From an uncultured Oscillibacter sp. (GTDB taxonomy: Bacteria; Bacillota; Clostridia; Oscillospirales; Oscillospiraceae), in contig CAJTKE010000017.1 in assembly GCA_910576865.1 (NCBI GenBank), positions 1-64,000 on the forward strand: a stretch of DNA of 64,000 bases. Direction: 5' to 3'. Both the position numbers and the translations under genes were made by a program. The notes under the pieces are model-generated. The model made no database searches and was not told where the DNA came from. It was given only the letters and a program-made list of their open reading frames with translations. Of the stretch, positions 50,503 through 58,333 are shown piece by piece. How positions within the stretch are numbered: the stretch's first letter is position 1; every line of letters starts with the position of its first letter.

Positions 50503-51789
50503 ATGGATATGGAAGCCATGTATCAGGCCCTGGGCGTCAGCCCGGCCGTCCGCGCGTACGGAGAGGCGGCGCTGGAGCGCCTCCGGAACCGCTTCGCCGC
50601 CATCGACCACACCGCCGAGTACAATCAGGCCAAGGTCCTCCTGGCCATGCGGGAGAACCGGGTCAACGCCACCCACTTCGCCGCCACCACCGGCTACGGC
50701 TACGACGACGCGGGGCGGGACAACCTGGAGCGGGTCTACGCCTCCGTCTTTCATACGGAGGCCGCCCTGGTCCGGCCCCAGATCACCTGCGGCACCCACG
50801 CCCTCACCGTGGCCCTGTCCGCCAACCTCCTGCCGGGGGACGAGCTCCTCTCCCCCGTGGGGGCCCCCTACGACACCCTGGAGGAGGTCATCGGCATCCG
50901 GCCCTCCAAGTGCTCCCTCAAGGAGTACGGCGTCACTTACGCCCAGGCCGACCTCCTGCCGGACGGCGGCTTCGACTACGAGGCCATCCGCTCCAAGATC
51001 AACGAACGGACCAAGCTCATCACCATCCAGCGCTCCAAGGGCTACGCCACCCGGCCCAGCTTCTCCGTGGAGCAGATCGGGGAGCTGATCGCCTTCTGCA
51101 AGTCCGTCAGGCCGGGCGTGAAGGTGATGGTGGACAACTGCTACGGCGAGTTCGTGGAGACCCGGGAGCCCTCGGACGTGGGGGCCGACATGGTGGTGGG
51201 AAGCCTCATCAAGAACCCCGGCGGGGGCCTTGCCCCCATCGGCGGGTACATCTGCGGAACGAAGGAGTGCGTGGAGCGCTGCGCCTATCGCCTCTCCGCC
51301 CCGGGCCTGGGCCAGGAGGTGGGGGCCAACCTGGGGCTGATGCCCGCCTTTTACCAGGGGCTTTTCCTGGCCCCCACGGTGACGGCGGGGGCGTTGAAGG
51401 GGGCCGTTTTCGCCGCGAATCTCTACGAGGGCCTGGGCTTCCCCTGCGTGCCGGGGGCCGCGGAGGAGCGCCACGACATCATCCAGGCCGTCACCCTGGG
51501 GAGCCGGGAGGCCATGCTGGCCTTCTGCCTCGGCATCCAGGCCGCCGCGCCGGTGGACAGCTACGTCACCCCGGAGCCCTGGGCCATGCCGGGGTACGAC
51601 AGCGAGGTGGTCATGGCGGCGGGGGCCTTCGTCCAGGGCAGCTCCATCGAGCTCTCCGCCGACGGGCCCATCCGCCCCCCCTACGCCGTCTACTTCCAGG
51701 GCGGGCTCACCTGGCAGCACGCCAAGCTGGGCATCCTGATGAGTCTCCAGAAGCTGGCGGAGGCGGGCCTCGCGAAGCTGCCGGAGTGA
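50503..51789 (+). CDS. Methionine gamma-lyase family / aluminium resistance-like PLP protein
   Basis: 428 residues from the ATG at 50503 (AAGGAG ten bases before; a second ATG two codons on is possible). Cys/Met-metabolism PLP fold: PQITCGTHALTVAL (about 95), VDNCYGEF (about 216, cofactor Asp) and GSLIKNPGGGLAP with the Schiff-base Lys (about 238). Members are annotated aluminium resistance protein or methionine gamma-lyase family; the real substrate is not established. Possibly co-transcribed with the HAD gene 54 bases on. Confidence 0.9.
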   Translation: MDMEAMYQALGVSPAVRAYGEAALERLRNRFAAIDHTAEYNQAKVLLAMRENRVNATHFAATTGYGYDDAGRDNLERVYASVFHTEAALVRPQITCGTHALTVALSANLLPGDELLSPVGAPYDTLEEVIGIRPSKCSLKEYGVTYAQADLLPDGGFDYEAIRSKINERTKLITIQRSKGYATRPSFSVEQIGELIAFCKSVRPGVKVMVDNCYGEFVETREPSDVGADMVVGSLIKNPGGGLAPIGGYICGTKECVERCAYRLSAPGLGQEVGANLGLMPAFYQGLFLAPTVTAGALKGAVFAANLYEGLGFPCVPGAAEERHDIIQAVTLGSREAMLAFCLGIQAAAPVDSYVTPEPWAMPGYDSEVVMAAGAFVQGSSIELSADGPIRPPYAVYFQGGLTWQHAKLGILMSLQKLAEAGLAKLPE

Positions 51790-51843
51790 GATTGTTTTAC
51801 GTGAAGCATTTGTTCTATTTTTGTAAAACGGAGGCGGTATCCC

Positions 51844-52491
51844 ATGCGGCTGCAAAGCGCGATTTTTGACATGGACGGGACGCTGGTGGACTCCATGCCC
51901 ATGTGGCGGAGCCGGGCCGGCGCCCTGGTCCGGAGCCACGGCCTCGTCCCCCCGCCGGACCTGGACAAACGGGTCAGCGCCCTGTCCGTGCTGGAGGGGG
52001 CCGCCCTGTGCAAGGAGCTGTGCGGCCTCCCCGGCACGCCGGAGGAGCTGGCGGAGGAGGTCTGGGCTCAGATTGAGCGGTTTTACCGCCAGGAGGTCCG
52101 GCCCAAGCCCGGGCTGATTCCCTTTCTCTCCATTTTGAAGATGGAGGGGGTCTGGATGTACGTGGCCACGGCCACGGACCGGCCCCTGGCGGAGGCGGCG
52201 CTGAAAACCGCCGGCATCGACGGCTTCTTCCGGGGGATCGTCACCACCCGGGAGGCGGGCCGGGAGAAGCGGGAGGGGCCGGAGGTCTACGAGCGGGCCC
52301 TCCGGCGCCTGCGGTCCAGCAAGAAGGACACCGTGGTCTTTGAGGACGCCCTCCACGCCCTGCGGACGGCCAAGGAGGCGGGCTTCCGCACGGCGGCGGT
52401 GTACGACGCCTCGGAGCCGGATCAGGAGGAGATGCGCCGGCTGGCGGAGTATTATATCGGGAGCTATGAGGAGATGACGAGGGCGGAGTGA
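51844..52491 (+). CDS. HAD superfamily phosphatase
   Basis: 215 residues. DMDGTLVDSMPMW (motif I, about 9-21) with the nucleophile Asp, ATATDRP (motif II), Lys in GREKREGPEVYERAL, and VVFEDALHALRTAKEAG (motif IV). The helical cap is between motifs I and II, like beta-phosphoglucomutase or phosphoglycolate phosphatase enzymes. Substrate unknown. GGAGG precedes the ATG at 51844. Confidence 0.9.
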   Translation: MRLQSAIFDMDGTLVDSMPMWRSRAGALVRSHGLVPPPDLDKRVSALSVLEGAALCKELCGLPGTPEELAEEVWAQIERFYRQEVRPKPGLIPFLSILKMEGVWMYVATATDRPLAEAALKTAGIDGFFRGIVTTREAGREKREGPEVYERALRRLRSSKKDTVVFEDALHALRTAKEAGFRTAAVYDASEPDQEEMRRLAEYYIGSYEEMTRAE

Positions 52492-52535
52492 GGGCGGCGG
52501 CCCGAGCCCGTCCCGGGACCTCTTTCTTGAAAATG

Positions 52536-52585
52536 AATCCCCGGATGTGAGGAAGCGCTTGACGCCTCACACCCGGGGATTTTCC
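52536..52585. terminator. Bidirectional terminator
   Basis: AATCCCCGG/CCGGGGATT plus GTGAGG/CCTCAC; T-run on the plus strand. It ends the HAD transcript and could end the leftward RNA from 52730-52758. Confidence 0.7.
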
Positions 52586-52617
52586 ACTTCGGTTCCTTCA
52601 GTTTGTATCCTGGACAT

Positions 52618-52677
52618 TCAATTTGTCCATCCCATGACAGCGATCAGAAGACAAAACCGCATTCCCAACCTGCGCAT
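52618..52677 (-). CDS. Possible 19-residue peptide divergent from an XRE gene
   Basis: ATG at 52675-52677 follows GAAAGGGG at about ten bases and opens MRRLGMRFCLLIAVMGWTN. A good leftward promoter is 53 bases upstream. The peptide is hydrophobic with basic residues at its start, as in short secreted or membrane peptides. Length alone makes this uncertain. The rest of the 360-base gap (52492-52852) holds only the terminator and this promoter. Confidence 0.25.
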   Translation of the reverse strand: MRRLGMRFCLLIAVMGWTN

Positions 52678-52729
52678 AACTGAAAAACCCCTTTCACAGC
52701 GGAAATTTTCTGTTCAGATTGCGCCACCC

Positions 52730-52758
52730 ATTATATCCTGTAAGTTATATTCAGTTAA
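52730..52758 (-). promoter_or_regulatory. Leftward promoter upstream of the XRE gene
   Basis: Minus strand TTAACT (52753-52758), 17 bases, TATAAT (52730-52735). RNA from here would run about 190 bases to the terminator at 52536-52585. Confidence 0.6.
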
Positions 52759-52852
52759 CCTTGAAAGTTTATATTATACAACCCTGAAAGATTATTTTGA
52801 AGGGAACTTCCGGAGGGTAGACTATAGGCAAAACCTTTTGGAGGACGATACG

Positions 52853-53184
52853 ATGGATTGGATGGCAATTGGCTCCAGAATCCGCACCCAGCGGGAATAT
52901 TTGGGCTACACGCGGGAGCAGTTCGCGGAGCTGCTGGACGTCACCCCGAAATTCTGCTCCGACATTGAGCTTGGCGTGAAGGGAATGTCCGTGCCGACGC
53001 TGTGCAAAATCTCCCGGATTCTCCGGCTGAAAACAGACTATATTCTTTTTGGAAGGCAGGAGGCGGTGTTCAGCGAGCCGCTGGCCCTGCTGCTGGAGAG
53101 CTGCACCGACACCGAGCGGGTCTACGCGGAGCAGCTTTTGAAGACCTTCCTGATCGCCATGACCGCAAAAAAAAGAGCCGTCAT
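52853..53184 (+). CDS. XRE family regulator, frame run-on at an A8 tract
   Basis: ATG at 52853 after GGAGG. About 110 residues: HTH (about 8-62: GSRIRTQREYLGYTREQFAELL...SVPTLCKISRILRLKTDYILFG) and a short helical tail (EPLALLLESCTDTERVYAEQLLKTFL). With seven instead of eight A at 53167-53174 the frame would stop at TAA (53183-53185 in the sequence as given), exactly at a terminator-like hairpin (53175-53196). As given, it reads through to 53593 across the antisense of the next gene. The short form is surely the functional one. Confidence 0.75.
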
Positions 53185-53212
53185 AACCGGCGGCTCCAGG
53201 GCTCTATTGAAA

Positions 53213-53256
53213 ACAACGGCGGAGAAAGAAGCGGCATTCTTTCTCCGCCGTTTTCA
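53213..53256. terminator. Bidirectional terminator
   Basis: A long stem (ACGGCGGAGAAAGAA with its complement, six-base loop) flanked by AAAAC and GTTTT; it separates the XRE gene and the toxin-antitoxin pair. Confidence 0.85.
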
Positions 53257-53258
53257 GT

Positions 53259-53576
53259 TCATCGCGCGGTCAGCCGCTCCAACAGGGAATGGTCGCCGTC
53301 CAGCAGGTACAGCAGGTGCCGGGCGGGGCCGGAGGGATCGTTCTTCCCGGCCTCCCAGGCCTCCACCGTCCGGGTGGAAACACCCAGGGCCGTGGCAAGC
53401 GCCCGCTGGGACAGATTCAGGTCCTTGCGGGTCCGGGCCACGTCGGCGGCCTTGTACTCCGGGACGGAATCCGCTGTCTCGACTTCGACCACTCTTGCGC
53501 GGGAGGAATCCCCTTGCGCAAACGCGGCCGCGTCTTCCAGGCTGGATACCAGCGCGTCAAAATAGGTTTTCTCCAT
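53259..53576 (-). CDS. XRE-type antitoxin (HigA-like)
   Basis: 105 residues. A helical N-terminus, then HTH at about 48-95 (RTRKDLNLSQRALATALGVS...TVEAWEAGKNDPSGPARHLL). Antitoxins of this shape bind the toxin and repress their own promoter. It is the second gene, three bases after the toxin, which is the HigBA order. Confidence 0.85.
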   Translation of the reverse strand: MEKTYFDALVSSLEDAAAFAQGDSSRARVVEVETADSVPEYKAADVARTRKDLNLSQRALATALGVSTRTVEAWEAGKNDPSGPARHLLYLLDGDHSLLERLTAR

Positions 53577-53579
53577 GGT

Positions 53580-53909
53580 TCACTCCTCCTTGATGGCCTC
53601 AATCAGTCTTCGTACGATCTTCTTCTGCGCAGAAGTCAAATCCGCCTGCACGTTTTTAGGGTAGGCCAGCAGCAGGTAAATTTGTTCCCGTACAACGATA
53701 TCCACATAAATCACACGGCCCCCGCCGGACTTTCCGCGCCCTTCCAGCGGAATACGGACCTTTCTGGCGCCGCCGGTTCCCGTAATTACATCTCCGGCGT
53801 CCGGGTCCTCAATCAGCAGAGATTGTAATGCTTGCAGTTCACTGTCGCCAAGGTTCATATCGGCCCAGGACCGCTCAAACCCCGCCGTCAGGACAAACGC
53901 CCTCTTCAT
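53580..53909 (-). CDS. RelE/HigB-type toxin
   Basis: 109 residues from the ATG at 53907-53909 (GAGGTG eight bases before). MKRAFVLTAGFERSWADMNL..., then a beta-rich part GGARKVRIPLEGRGKSGGGRVIYVDIV and IYLLLAYPKNVQADLTSAQKK, typical of RelE/HigB-like ribosome-dependent mRNA interferases. Promoter at 53932-53960. Confidence 0.85.
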   Translation of the reverse strand: MKRAFVLTAGFERSWADMNLGDSELQALQSLLIEDPDAGDVITGTGGARKVRIPLEGRGKSGGGRVIYVDIVVREQIYLLLAYPKNVQADLTSAQKKIVRRLIEAIKEE

Positions 53910-53931
53910 GACAGCTTCACCTCTTTTGCTC

Positions 53932-53960
53932 ATTATATACGATTCAACCGTAGTTTGCAA
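53932..53960 (-). promoter_or_regulatory. Promoter of the HigBA-like pair
   Basis: Minus strand TTGCAA (53955-53960), 17 bases, TATAAT (53932-53937). Confidence 0.8.
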
Positions 53961-53977
53961 TAGAAATTTCAAATACC

Positions 53978-54166
53978 TCAACGAACCTGCTTTACCTTGC
54001 GATAGAAGGTGCTGGGCGACAGCTCCAGGCGGCGCATGGCCTCCACCGCCGTCATCCACCCTTCCCGCCACAGACGGACAACCTTCTCCAGGTCCGGCAC
54101 ATCGATGGACTTCCGCCCCGTGTAACGGCCCTGGGCCTTGGCGATGGCAATGCCCTTCCGCTGGCG
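53978..54166 (-). pseudogene. C-terminal fragment of a serine resolvase
   Basis: About 62 codons: RQRKGIAIAKAQGRYTGRK followed by a Hin-type HTH (VVRLWREGWMTAVEAMRRLELSPSTFYRKVKQ split at the turn). This is the last third of small serine recombinases; the catalytic domain is gone. Homology ends at 54166, exactly where an antitoxin fragment on the other strand begins. Confidence 0.75.
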
Positions 54167-54322
54167 CTGAGAACCTGGGACGAGCTGACCCGCGAGGAAA
54201 TCGGCGTCAAGCTGGCGCAAAGCGAGGCGGATATTGCCGCCGGGTGTGTCTACACCCAGGAGGAACTGGATTCCAAAATAAGGAAGCGGTTTGCCAATGG
54301 AGGAAAAGCGCCTTCCCAATAG
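54167..54322 (+). pseudogene. C-terminal fragment of an antitoxin-like protein
   Basis: Reads LRTWDELTREEIGVKLAQ then SEADIAAGCVYTQEELDSKIRKRF to a stop at 54320-54322, with no start codon or ribosome site. The WDELTREEI...YTQEELDxxxxxRF pattern fits antitoxin-type proteins paired with RelE-like toxins. It is joined head-on to the resolvase fragment. Confidence 0.6.
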
Positions 54323-54355
54323 GGCCGGTTCTCCAAACGGCACATGAACTGTCCC

Positions 54356-55267
54356 CTATCTCCCCGTGTAAAGAAACTCCGCTACATCGTCCAGTGTAAA
54401 GCCCTGGTCGAGCAGATCGCCGACGCGCAGGGAATCATAGCCGTACCACTTGGCAAGAGCCTCCAGATGCCGCCGGTACTCCTGTTCAAGGTTACTCTGC
54501 GCACAGTTCCGCCAAGCGGGCGGCGTATACAGCGACGGTATCCAGTTCCCGAAGTCCGTCTCAAAGGCGCTTCGGTGAATCGTCCCGTCCGGCGAGATTT
54601 CCAGGATATCCCCGCAATCCGCCTCAATCCGCTTGGGCCTGCCAAGGCTCTGCTTCCTTAACGCCTTGCGAAGGATTTCCTCCGTCGAGGCGTAGAGGTA
54701 CACGCCGAGCCTGGGATAGTGATAGAGACAAAGCGGGTTGTCCCCCTTCACCAGATACCAGCGGTTCGCCTCATCCATCAGCGTAAATGTGAAAGAGCCC
54801 TCGACCTGCTCAGCCATGTATTTCAGGCTGGCGAAGTCGAGGGCCTTTTGCCGCTCCAGCAGCTGGACGGCGACGTAGCTGTCCGTCTCGATTTTCGTGG
54901 ACGGCAGCCTCAGCGACGTGCGGAGCAGCTGGTCGTTATACAGCACGCCGTTGTGAGCCAGGGCGAAGCGCCGTCCTCCCGCGTTTCCGAGAAAGGGGTG
55001 GTTATTGTAATTCTTCTCCTGGCTCCCCTGGGTCGTCATGCGGGTATGTCCCAGGACCACCGAAACATCGTCCGGGATACGGAATCCCAGCGCGTGGGCA
55101 GGGACCGGACGCTTGTAGACCCGGAGGGCTCCGCCCGCGCAGTAGGCCACCCCGGCGGCGTCCGTGCCCCTGGCCTCACATTCCGCCGCCAGGACGGACA
55201 GAAACCGCGTCTTTTGACGGCCTGTAAAATGCCCCCGATAGTCGATCATTCCGAACAGACAGCACAT
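54356..55267 (-). CDS. Class II glutamine amidotransferase-like protein
   Basis: 303 residues from the ATG at 55265-55267, which overlaps the stop of the upstream gene (ATGA). N-terminal nucleophile hydrolase fold: catalytic Cys2 after Met (MCCLFGMIDYRG), GHTRMTTQGSQ (about 74) and LAHNGVLYND (about 100). A stand-alone glutaminase domain without a synthase partner. Such genes are common cargo of clostridial conjugative elements; the acceptor reaction is unknown. Confidence 0.8.
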   Translation of the reverse strand: MCCLFGMIDYRGHFTGRQKTRFLSVLAAECEARGTDAAGVAYCAGGALRVYKRPVPAHALGFRIPDDVSVVLGHTRMTTQGSQEKNYNNHPFLGNAGGRRFALAHNGVLYNDQLLRTSLRLPSTKIETDSYVAVQLLERQKALDFASLKYMAEQVEGSFTFTLMDEANRWYLVKGDNPLCLYHYPRLGVYLYASTEEILRKALRKQSLGRPKRIEADCGDILEISPDGTIHRSAFETDFGNWIPSLYTPPAWRNCAQSNLEQEYRRHLEALAKWYGYDSLRVGDLLDQGFTLDDVAEFLYTGR

Positions 55268-55446
55268 CAGTCGTCCTCCTCTCCCTGTACCGGCTCGTTG
55301 ACATAGAGCCGCCGTTCTTTCAGGTACTGAATCAGCTCCGGCTCCCGGATGCCGGAGACAAAGGTGGTCCAGGCCAGGGGCTTTACCATCTCGTCGGAGA
55401 GAGAAAGGCAAAGATACCAGAAATCGCAAGAAATCCCATACTCCAC
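55267..55446 (-). CDS. 59-residue protein coupled to the amidotransferase
   Basis: GTG start at 55444-55446 five bases after GGAGG. Starts MEYGISCDFWYLCLSLSDEM and ends in an acidic QGEEDD tail. Family not recognised. It is translationally coupled to the amidotransferase gene and may be its regulator or partner. Confidence 0.65.
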   Translation of the reverse strand: MEYGISCDFWYLCLSLSDEMVKPLAWTTFVSGIREPELIQYLKERRLYVNEPVQGEEDD

Positions 55447-55468
55447 CGTAACCTCCGGGGGTGGGTGA

Positions 55469-55786
55469 GTGGGCAACAAAGAACTTGCGGTGACGGCAAG
55501 AGGCGGAGATACGGGCGCACTGATGGACCTTTGGGCCCAGGTGCGGCGGCTGGCCTGGAGATTCATACCGCGCTGGCGGACGGCAGCGGAAGACGCCATA
55601 GACAGCGCCGGTTTGCGGCTGACGATACGAGACTTTCTGGCGGAGCTGCCGGAAGCACAGCGCCGGGTCCTGTATGGCCGGTATTGGCTGGAAAACCCTG
55701 TTGACCGAAAGGCCCATGACGCCGCCCTCCGGGCCCTGCGGCATCCTTCCAAGTCCCGGGTACTACGGGAATTGTGCGGAAATTAA
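55469..55786 (+). pseudogene. Internally deleted sigma-70-like factor
   Basis: 105 codons. Residues 1-35 (ALMDLWAQVRRLAWRFIPRW) match the start of the ~220-residue sigma factors carried by clostridial elements, and LPEAQRRVLYGRYWLEN...ALRALRHPSKSRVLREL matches their region 4 end. The whole region 2 to 3 between is missing, so it is probably non-functional. It starts at a GTG 22 bases from the divergent 59-residue gene. Confidence 0.6.
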
Positions 55787-55861
55787 GCGCGGAGACGGTT
55801 TCCTTGTGCCCTTGAACTCGGCTCAGACATGAGCTCAGCTCATTTGACAAAACTGTCAAAC

Positions 55862-55945
55862 GGGATCCATCCAGATTTGGATTGACCTGTATCTTTTTTC
55901 CGTGGAGCAGATCAACCCGGTCAAAAGTGTCCGGGTTCACTGAGC
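55862..55945 (+). repeat. Imperfect direct repeat, copy 1
   Basis: About 80 bases resembling 56936-57015: both contain atccagatttggattgacct or gtccagatttggattgacct, then tgtggagcagatc-like and aaagtgtcc-like blocks. The rest of 55787-56105 has no gene that I can support, apart from a small hairpin before the RelE gene. Confidence 0.65.
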
Positions 55946-56105
55946 GCAAAATTAAGCCCAGTAACCTGGAGAAAGTTCCCTGGTCCGCTGACCTCAAATC
56001 TGAGGTAAGTACTGCCCCCCAAATTGGGGAGAGCGCAATGAACAAAGAGAAATCCCCTCTTTCGGGGAGCAAAAAAGGACCGGGGACCACTCCCCGGTTC
56101 TTGCT

Positions 56106-56357
56106 TCAGTATCGGTTGTAAATCTGGCCCCGGTTCCCGGCATCGATCACGTAGATCAAAAATTTGCCGTTGTCCAGGGTGTAGAGGATACGATAGGGGC
56201 CGACCCGGAGGCGGAATAGATCATCATGGCCTTGACCCCGTTTGATGTCTCCGCAGTCCGGCAGACGTTCAATAGCGTCCACGATGCGCCGCCGCTCATT
56301 CATCGGCAGACCGTCAATAAACTTCTTCGCGGGCTTTTTGATGATGAAGCGATACAT
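56106..56357 (-). CDS. RelE/ParE family toxin
   Basis: 83 residues from the ATG at 56355-56357. RFIIKKPAKKFIDGLP, RLPDCGDIKRGQGHDDLFRLRVGPYRILYTLDNG and FLIYVIDAGNRGQIYNRY are typical RelE beta-sheet elements with the basic Arg-rich centre. The stop of the preceding antitoxin fragment overlaps its start (TGATG), so the pair was once coupled. Confidence 0.85.
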   Translation of the reverse strand: MYRFIIKKPAKKFIDGLPMNERRRIVDAIERLPDCGDIKRGQGHDDLFRLRVGPYRILYTLDNGKFLIYVIDAGNRGQIYNRY

Positions 56358-56455
56358 CAAGCAAGCCCCCATTCCCGCTTGCATTCCTCCAGGGTGAAAC
56401 CTTCATCCTTTTGGTCATGACAAAGGTCGGTGACGTTCCGAATGTTGCCTACTAC
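56357..56455 (-). pseudogene. Antitoxin gene lacking its start
   Basis: In frame up to the TGA at 56357-56359: NIRNVTDLCHDQKDEG then FTLEECKREWGLA. This is the toxin-binding tail of a RelB-type antitoxin. The N-terminal DNA-binding part is absent and no start codon with ribosome site is visible, so the RelE toxin next to it may be unguarded or silent. Confidence 0.6.
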
Positions 56456-56516
56456 AGCCGCTCACCCTTGACAATCGGGGAAGGGTCCCATATGATGCAG
56501 GAAAAGAGGGATGAAC

Positions 56517-56741
56517 ATGGACAGTTTGGAATTGATTTTACAGGAACTCAAAAAGATTAACGGACGCCTTGACGGTCTGGATAGCAAGGTTAGCGGTCTG
56601 GAGCGTAAGGTGGACAAGCTCCAGACGGGCATGGATGAGCGCAAAGAGGCCCGCGAAATTACCCGTGACGGTGTAAACGCGCTTTTGGAGTGGCCCGACA
56701 AGATCAGCGAGGCCCAGCGCCTCCCCCTCCCGAAAATCTGA
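56517..56741 (+). CDS. Coiled-coil small protein
   Basis: 74 residues from the ATG at 56517. The body is a heptad-repeat helix (LELILQELKKINGRLDGLD...VSGLERKVDKLQ) ending in PLPKI. Such short coiled-coil proteins lie in many clostridial mobile elements; function unknown. A hairpin follows at about 56753-56768. Confidence 0.6.
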   Translation: MDSLELILQELKKINGRLDGLDSKVSGLERKVDKLQTGMDERKEAREITRDGVNALLEWPDKISEAQRLPLPKI

Positions 56742-56935
56742 ATACATAAAACGGCACCGTTCCCGGTGCCGCTATTTGCTGCCCTGTACCGTTTGGTACG
56801 GGGCTTTTTGTTCGCCGGATTTGGCGAGCAATCGCTTTTGGTCCCCCATTCCGGGGAGCAAAGGGGGATTCCTCATTTTTGAGGAGACCCCAAACGACCG
56901 CCATTTTTGACGGGCGTGGAATTGCGCCGGTTACT

Positions 56936-57015
56936 CGGTCCAGATTTGGATTGACCTGCACCATTTTCCTGTGGAGCAGATCGGACAAAGTGTCCAGTCT
57001 GCACTGAGTCTGGAT
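56936..57015 (+). repeat. Imperfect direct repeat, copy 2
   Basis: Second copy of the 55862-55945 sequence, 1.07 kb apart and in the same orientation, flanking the RelE pair and the coiled-coil gene. Here it runs straight into the recombinase fragment. Confidence 0.65.
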
Positions 57016-57303
57016 AATGAGATCATCGATCTGGAGAATTGGGGTGCAACTCGTGAGGAAATGGACGACAGCTTTGACCGATTTGCCGCTCTGGTAGAGA
57101 AGTATGTGGACATCCCGAAGCTGACACCGACTATTGTGAACGAGTTCATCAAGAAGATTGTCGTCTATGCGCCGGAAGAGCAGGGTACCAGGCGGATTCA
57201 GAAGGTCAAGATTATTTTCAACTTTCTGGACGAGTTGGATATGCCGGAGATCGGTAAGCCTATCGTTACGGAAACTACCTGTGGACGCAGAAAGACGGCG
57301 TGA
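56971..57303 (+). pseudogene. C-terminal fragment of a large serine recombinase
   Basis: Up to 110 codons in frame. ATREEMDDSFDRFAALVEKY, PKLTPTIVNEFIKKIVVYAP and RIQKVKIIFNFLDEL match the DUF4368/C-terminal tail of Tn-type large serine recombinases. Catalytic and DNA-binding domains are missing. It marks a former integration event. Confidence 0.7.
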
Positions 57304-57596
57304 CACTCGGTCACGCCGCCCTCTGCGGTAATGGTTCCTTATTACCTGCAACCCTTGTCACACTTTCAGTTGGATGATTTGCTTGTACAGCAGAGCAGAT
57401 TGATTTCGGCTTATTTCCTCCTGTCCCGTGACATGTAACACTTGATACCTAAATTGATGTAAAGACAAATGCGTTGTGTATGCCGCAGTTTTTGGAGAAG
57501 AATTGCAATAGTGCATTGTGTTTTCTCAATGGAGGCGGTATAATAGTCGAAAGGCCATAGGGCCGGGGCTGTTCCTGCTGGCCCCAGCCCGGAAAG
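57304..57596 (+). promoter_or_regulatory. Promoter region of the small XRE gene
   Basis: TTGTGT (57516-57521), 17 bases, TATAAT (57539-57544) in an otherwise non-coding stretch; a GC hairpin (about 57561-57592) lies in the leader. I see no gene in 57304-57608. Confidence 0.6.
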
Positions 57597-57608
57597 GTGG
57601 AACAGGCT

Positions 57609-57821
57609 ATGAAAATCAGCTACAAACCGCTCTGGAAAACACTGATTGACAAGAACATGAGCAAGAAAGATTTGCGGCTCCAAGCGCATTTGACAACGAA
57701 CCATATCGCCAACATGGGCAAGGGGGAGCATATCTCCATGCCGACCCTTATCAAGATTTGCGAAACGCTGAACTGTGATATTTCTGATGTGATTGCGCTG
57801 GTGCCAGACGATGACCCGTAA
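57609..57821 (+). CDS. Small XRE/Cro-type regulator
   Basis: 70 residues from the ATG at 57609 (AAAGGTGG eight bases before). One HTH (YKPLWKTLIDKNMSKKDLRL...TTNHIANMGKGEHISMPTL) of the YozG type. These are frequent in clostridial mobile elements and are often tied to the next gene, here tnpV. Confidence 0.85.
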   Translation: MKISYKPLWKTLIDKNMSKKDLRLQAHLTTNHIANMGKGEHISMPTLIKICETLNCDISDVIALVPDDDP

Positions 57822-57839
57822 GGGAGAAAGGGCAGCACA

Positions 57840-58196
57840 ATGAAAATCGAATTGGACTATGTGAAAGTGGGCGATTACTACCTCCCCGACCTGGCAGCGG
57901 AGCCGTACCCCAAGCGCGGCCTGGGCAAATATGGCCTGCTACGTCTGCGGTATCTGAAAGAGCATCGTCCCATCGTTTGGGCCGAGTATGTGATGGAGGG
58001 CAAGCTGTACGCCCATCTGCTGGAAGTGGAGGATGCCGCCCATGACCTGCTGGACAGCATGATGCCGGGGATGTCAAAGGAGGCTGGGGCCACCGAGGAT
58101 TTGAAAGCCCGCGACCCCATGCGCTGGGTGGGGTTGATGAATTGCTGTAAGGCCCAGGTGGAGGAGATTATTTTTGCGGAGTTAATATACATCTAA
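57840..58196 (+). CDS. TnpV family transposon protein
   Basis: 118 residues. GKYGLLRLRYLKEHRPIVW, LYAHLLEVEDAAHDLLDSMM and DPMRWVGLMNCCKAQVEEI are the TnpV pattern known from Tn4451-like and other clostridial transposons. Role uncertain. A strong terminator follows. Confidence 0.85.
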   Translation: MKIELDYVKVGDYYLPDLAAEPYPKRGLGKYGLLRLRYLKEHRPIVWAEYVMEGKLYAHLLEVEDAAHDLLDSMMPGMSKEAGATEDLKARDPMRWVGLMNCCKAQVEEIIFAELIYI

Positions 58197-58228
58197 GGCA
58201 ATTTTGAGAATTGCTCTGATAAAATGCA

Positions 58229-58261
58229 ACTTCGGCACTTTTTAGGGTGCCGAAGTTTTTG
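58229..58261 (+). terminator. Terminator after tnpV
   Basis: ACTTCGGCAC pairs with GTGCCGAAGT, then TTTTT. It isolates the next operon from the transposon genes. Confidence 0.88.
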
Positions 58262-58263
58262 TC

Positions 58264-58300
58264 AAATCTTCAAGAAATCTTCAAAATCATTTGGTATCGT
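58264..58300 (+). promoter_or_regulatory. Response-regulator box and promoter of the immunity operon
   Basis: Direct repeat AAATCTTCAA at 58264-58273 and 58275-58284 (11-base period), then eight bases after GAAATCTTCAAAA the -10 TATCGT (58295-58300). OmpR-type regulators bind such repeats in place of a -35. The same arrangement recurs at 63018-63054. Confidence 0.7.
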
Positions 58301-58333
58301 TAGACCACAATCTCAAGAGAGGATGTGTCTAAT

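Noticed and set aside
50377..52356. 659-codon frame antisense to the PLP enzyme and HAD genes
   Set aside because: Same reason; both sense genes carry catalytic motifs.
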